A stretch of 64,000 bases of DNA from JAPWJZ01 sp966211335 (GTDB taxonomy: Bacteria; Pseudomonadota; Alphaproteobacteria; Micavibrionales; UBA2020), in contig CBIHNF010000001.1 in assembly GCA_966211335.1 (NCBI GenBank), positions 1-64,000 on the forward strand, in the 5' to 3' direction. The notes under the pieces were generated by a model. It saw only the letters and a list, made by a program, of their open reading frames with translations, had not been told where the DNA came from and ran no database searches. Within the stretch, counting starts at the first letter, position 1. Each line of letters opens with the position of its first letter. Shown here in pieces: positions 61,335-64,000 of the stretch. Made by a program: the position numbers and the translations under genes.

Positions 61335-61955
61335 TCAAACGGGTTTAAAGGTGTCTTTTTTCAAGGCTTTAGGGTTGGTCCGGACGAATTGTTCGGCATC
61401 TTCGTGGCCTTCGGCGAGGGCCTTTTCGAGGCGGAGGAGGGAGTTGAAGCGGTGCTCCTTGGCGTAGCGGAGGAAGCCGATTTCCTGCAGCAGCTGGAGG
61501 GGTAGAATCCCCAAAGCCGCCAATGCCTCGACCGTCTGGCGGAGGCCGTTTTTGCTTTTGGGCGGCTGCAGGAACTTGCTGCTGGTCACGCCGAAGACGG
61601 TATCGTTGGCAGGGGCGCCAAGACGCTGCCGCGGGAAAGAGCTTTGCGGCCCCAAGAGATGCGACACACCGGGCTGCTTGCCGGGCAACAAATTGGAGCT
61701 GACCTGCCCCGGGAAAAAGGCGGAGCGCACAACCGGCGCACCGTTGCGGCCACGCTGCATGCGGGGTGTAAAGGGCGAGACGTTATTGGCTGTTACAGAC
61801 TGTTGCGGCGCATCGGCGCGGAAGAAGATGCCTTGCGGCGCGAAGGCGGATTCAAGCGCGAAGCCCGCCTCCATATCCGCTTCCATCTGCGCCTCTAAAC
61901 TGTCGAGGTCCTGCAGACTGGTTTCTTCTTCAATCTTGCCGAAACGTGAAAACAT
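61335..61955 (-). CDS. Unknown soluble protein
   Basis: 206 residues from the ATG at 61955 (AAGG seven bases upstream); an upstream TTG is less likely. The N-terminus is acidic (KIEEETSLQDLDSLEAQME), the centre polar with PF(T/S)PR and NLLPGKQPGVSHLLG, and the C-terminal ~90 residues helical (VEALAALGILPLQLLQEIGFLR, RLEKALAEGHEDAEQFV). No signal peptide, no membrane helix, no known motif. Monocistronic as far as can be seen. Confidence 0.55.
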   Translation of the reverse strand: MFSRFGKIEEETSLQDLDSLEAQMEADMEAGFALESAFAPQGIFFRADAPQQSVTANNVSPFTPRMQRGRNGAPVVRSAFFPGQVSSNLLPGKQPGVSHLLGPQSSFPRQRLGAPANDTVFGVTSSKFLQPPKSKNGLRQTVEALAALGILPLQLLQEIGFLRYAKEHRFNSLLRLEKALAEGHEDAEQFVRTNPKALKKDTFKPV

Positions 61956-62033
61956 GAAACTACCTTGAACGTTCAAACCGGCCGGTGACCGATTATATAG
62001 CGCCGCCCCGTCTTTTGAACAGGTGAATCTAAC

Positions 62034-62768
62034 CTACTTCAGCGCCTGTTTTGCCATGGCAATCCATTCGCGTTCCTGCTTTTGGTAGTACTTCGGCGCA
62101 TGGGACGAGCGGGTCACGATATCCTGATAAATATCCCGCGCCTCCCCTTCCCTGCCCATGCGCATGAGGAGCTGCGCCAGCGTAATCCGCGCCTCCTCCC
62201 CGCTGAAATGGGGGACAAGGGCGCGGAGTTCATCTTCCGCCACGATAAATTCGTTCAGCGCGATATGCGCCCGCGCACTCAGCAGGCGGATATAGTTTTG
62301 CGGCTCCGCATCCTTGCGGTCGAAAATTTTCCGGATGTAGACCAGCGCTTTTTGAAAATCGCCCTTATCGTAATAGGCATAGGCAAGACCTTCGAGCAGC
62401 AGCACATCATCGGCGAAATGGTTGGTGAGCGCGGGCTCCAGCAGCGCGATCGCGCCGTCAAGGTCGCGCCGCGCGATCAGCATTTGCGCGAGGTGAATGC
62501 GGTTCTCCACCGTCGGCGCGGTATCGAAGGCATATTTGGCGCTGCGGAAATCTTTTTCCGGGTCGATGACAGCGCTGAAGGTTTTGCGCGCCTGCTTGCC
62601 CGCCTTGCCGTGGATCAGCTCCGGCAGCACCTCGGCCACGAAATAAATCAGGCAGCCCATGACCGGCACGATAAGGATCAGGTAAATCCAGTAGGTATTG
62701 CGCCCCGTGCGATAGCAATGCACCGCAAAGAGAACCTGGACGAGGATGGTGAGGAAATATAACGGCAT
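62034..62768 (-). CDS. Membrane-anchored TPR protein
   Basis: 244 residues. Two N-terminal membrane helices (~3-18 and 25-48) resemble the short PLD-nuclease-N-like anchor found before TPR domains. From ~residue 75 to the end, helix pairs with TPR spacing: ENRIHLAQMLIARRDLDGAI, LLEGLAYAYYDKGDFQKAL, ARITLAQLLMRMGREGEA. Likely a protein-interaction scaffold at the inner membrane. Family not named. Confidence 0.7.
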   Translation of the reverse strand: MPLYFLTILVQVLFAVHCYRTGRNTYWIYLILIVPVMGCLIYFVAEVLPELIHGKAGKQARKTFSAVIDPEKDFRSAKYAFDTAPTVENRIHLAQMLIARRDLDGAIALLEPALTNHFADDVLLLEGLAYAYYDKGDFQKALVYIRKIFDRKDAEPQNYIRLLSARAHIALNEFIVAEDELRALVPHFSGEEARITLAQLLMRMGREGEARDIYQDIVTRSSHAPKYYQKQEREWIAMAKQALK

Positions 62769-62792
62769 GAAGCATACCCGAAAAAAAAGGAA

Positions 62793-63542
62793 TTATTCAT
62801 CAGTGAGGATCATTATTCTTTTAAAATAAGCCGCCGTTAAAGCATTAATTTCATCATTAGAAAGATCAAGGGGAATAGCCGTTACGTTGGGTAAAAACAC
62901 TTGGGTTCCCAAATCGGTATGATCTGGCTCAGGCCGGTAATAATAAGTTTCAAGCACGGCAATTTTTGGCTTTGTGTAGTCAAAAATATTTACCTTTAAT
63001 ACAACCGTCAACGCTTGGGGCTTACGCTCCAGAGACCAGAGATTTTTTTGAGCTAAAATTTCAATTTCGGGCCGGATACAATTATCCCCTGACGCTACAA
63101 AGGGAATTAACTGCTGCGTAAGTTCTGCTTTAAGTCTCGCCCCAAGTTGTTCAGGATAAAGTGAAGGCGGAATAGTGCTATAAAGTTCCTGCAATTCCTT
63201 AAGTACAGCCGGCCGTTTCTCGGGAAAATCTATGAGCCCACCATTCGCATCCAAGCACTCCTGTTCCCTGCCGTGGCAAAGAAGGGCGCCTTCATAAGGC
63301 CCGGGGAGCCACACATATATCGCAACTTGTTTCAAGTCTCTAAAAACGGGACTTTTTGGGCTGGATTTGGGAGGCGGGCAATTCGATATGGCTGCTGGTG
63401 ATTGCAGTATGTCCGCGGCATTCGCTGCTACGCAACCAATCGACAACAACAGAACCAAAGCAACAAGCAGGCGGCGCAATAGTGAGCTTGATCGGTTATC
63501 AACGACGTGATTTTTTATTTTATATTTATTGCTGCTCGCCAT
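62793..63542 (-). CDS. AT-rich exported protein of unknown function
   Basis: 249 residues from the ATG at 63542 (GGGAA upstream). A basic N-terminus leads into a signal peptide (RLLVALVLLLSIGCV, cleavage near ANA|AD). Cysteines appear as ISNCPPP, LLCHGREQECLDA and DNCIRPE. Strand-rich remainder (LKVNIFDYTKPKIAVLETYYY). Composition is visibly poorer in GC than all neighbours (the line at 62941 has 17 GC in 60). Probably acquired; function unknown. Confidence 0.6.
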   Translation of the reverse strand: MASSNKYKIKNHVVDNRSSSLLRRLLVALVLLLSIGCVAANAADILQSPAAISNCPPPKSSPKSPVFRDLKQVAIYVWLPGPYEGALLCHGREQECLDANGGLIDFPEKRPAVLKELQELYSTIPPSLYPEQLGARLKAELTQQLIPFVASGDNCIRPEIEILAQKNLWSLERKPQALTVVLKVNIFDYTKPKIAVLETYYYRPEPDHTDLGTQVFLPNVTAIPLDLSNDEINALTAAYFKRIMILTDE

Positions 63543-63580
63543 AAAAACATTCCCAAAATTCACGAACCTGACAAATACGC

Positions 63581-64000
63581 TTAAGCCGCGACCGCGAGGC
63601 CCGAGCGCAACCGGCGATAGCTTAACGCCTCCGCCACATGCACCGCCGAAATATCATTCACGCCTGCCAAATCCGCAATCGTGCGGGCGACGCGGATGAC
63701 GCGGTGGTAGCCACGGGCGGAGAGGCGCATTTTTTCCGCGGCGTCGGTCAGCATTTTTTGCGCCTTTGCCTCCAGCGGCGCGATCTGCATGAGCAAATCG
63801 CCATCGGCATCGGCATTGGTCAAAATATGCGCGGGGGCATTGGCCGCGCGGAAGCGGGATTCCTGCAAGGCCCGCGCGGCATCCACCCGCAGCGCCACAT
63901 GCGCCGAAGTTTCGCGCGGCGGCGGCAGCGCAAGGTCGGCCGCCTTTACGCTGGGCACTTCGATATGCAGGTCGATACGGTCAAAGACGGGGCCGGAAAT
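63581..64000 (-). CDS. ComM/YifB-type Mg-chelatase-like ATPase, C-terminal part (5' end outside window)
   Basis: 139 residues visible, open to the window edge. ISGPVFDRIDLHIEVP is the sensor/arginine-finger strand of the YifB/ComM AAA+ domain; the C-terminal helical domain (KMRLSARGYHRVIRVARTIADL, then HVAEALSYRR) is the Mg-chelatase C-terminal module. ComM is a branch-migration helicase in transformation elsewhere; this fits the presence of dprA. Only the end is seen. Confidence 0.9.
   Translation of the reverse strand: MSGPVFDRIDLHIEVPSVKAADLALPPPRETSAHVALRVDAARALQESRFRAANAPAHILTNADADGDLLMQIAPLEAKAQKMLTDAAEKMRLSARGYHRVIRVARTIADLAGVNDISAVHVAEALSYRRLRSGLAVAA

Overview
The window is about 64 kb of GC-rich chromosome from a Gram-negative bacterium, most likely an alphaproteobacterium. 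Supporting evidence: lipid A/Kdo genes (waaA, lpxK, an LpxL-type acyltransferase), an outer-membrane two-partner secretion transporter, lipoprotein signal peptides, and an exact GTTC-N7-GTTC site (the alphaproteobacterial LexA/SOS consensus) in front of uvrA. The order plsY-dprA-topA-rnr also fits that class. The many secreted or membrane proteins without a recognisable family suggest a poorly sampled lineage; I cannot place it lower than class. No transposase, phage gene, CRISPR array or rRNA was seen; one tRNA (Arg-ACG) is present.

Layout. 1-4.6 kb: a two-partner secretion locus, with the 3' part of a giant beta-helix exoprotein followed by its TpsB transporter. 4.6-17 kb: mostly single genes on both strands (esterase, thioredoxin-like protein, 3-hydroxyisobutyrate-type dehydrogenase, Lys-rich histone-like protein, dicarboxylate symporter, a probable zincin, ankyrin protein, lipoprotein, a degenerate GGDEF protein, GIY-YIG protein, cardiolipin-synthase-like lipoprotein, enoyl-CoA hydratase), then tRNA-Arg. 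17.5-30 kb: an OmpA-like secreted protein, CPA2 antiporter, glutamate dehydrogenase-type enzyme, rRNA pseudouridine synthase, tadA, xseA, ssb, an HD hydrolase and uvrA with its SOS box. 30-37 kb: small unknown genes, then a leftward block waaA-lpxK-lpxL followed by three tandem paralogues of an unrecognised two-module family. 37-40.5 kb: three tandem secreted Cys-containing paralogues of unknown function. 40.5-49.7 kb: rsmD, a DUF4139 protein, uppP, a leftward CoA-transferase/pyrB/HD-hydrolase operon, asd and a secreted MTPEQ-repeat protein. 49.7-60.2 kb: plsY-dprA-topA-rnr, a canonical GGDEF protein, a LOG-family enzyme, psd-pssA. 60.2-64 kb: leftward unknown genes, an AT-rich secreted protein and the 3' end of a ComM/YifB-type ATPase.

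How the genes relate. Several groups serve the envelope: lipid A/Kdo assembly, undecaprenyl phosphate recycling, phospholipid synthesis (plsY, psd, pssA, a cls-like protein) and the two-partner exporter. A second theme is DNA repair and processing (uvrA, ssb, xseA, dprA, topA). The least explained parts are the two tandem paralogue arrays (31.6-33.7 kb and 37.4-40.5 kb), the nested repeats of the exoprotein, and a hairpin element present twice behind unrelated genes whose stems covary.
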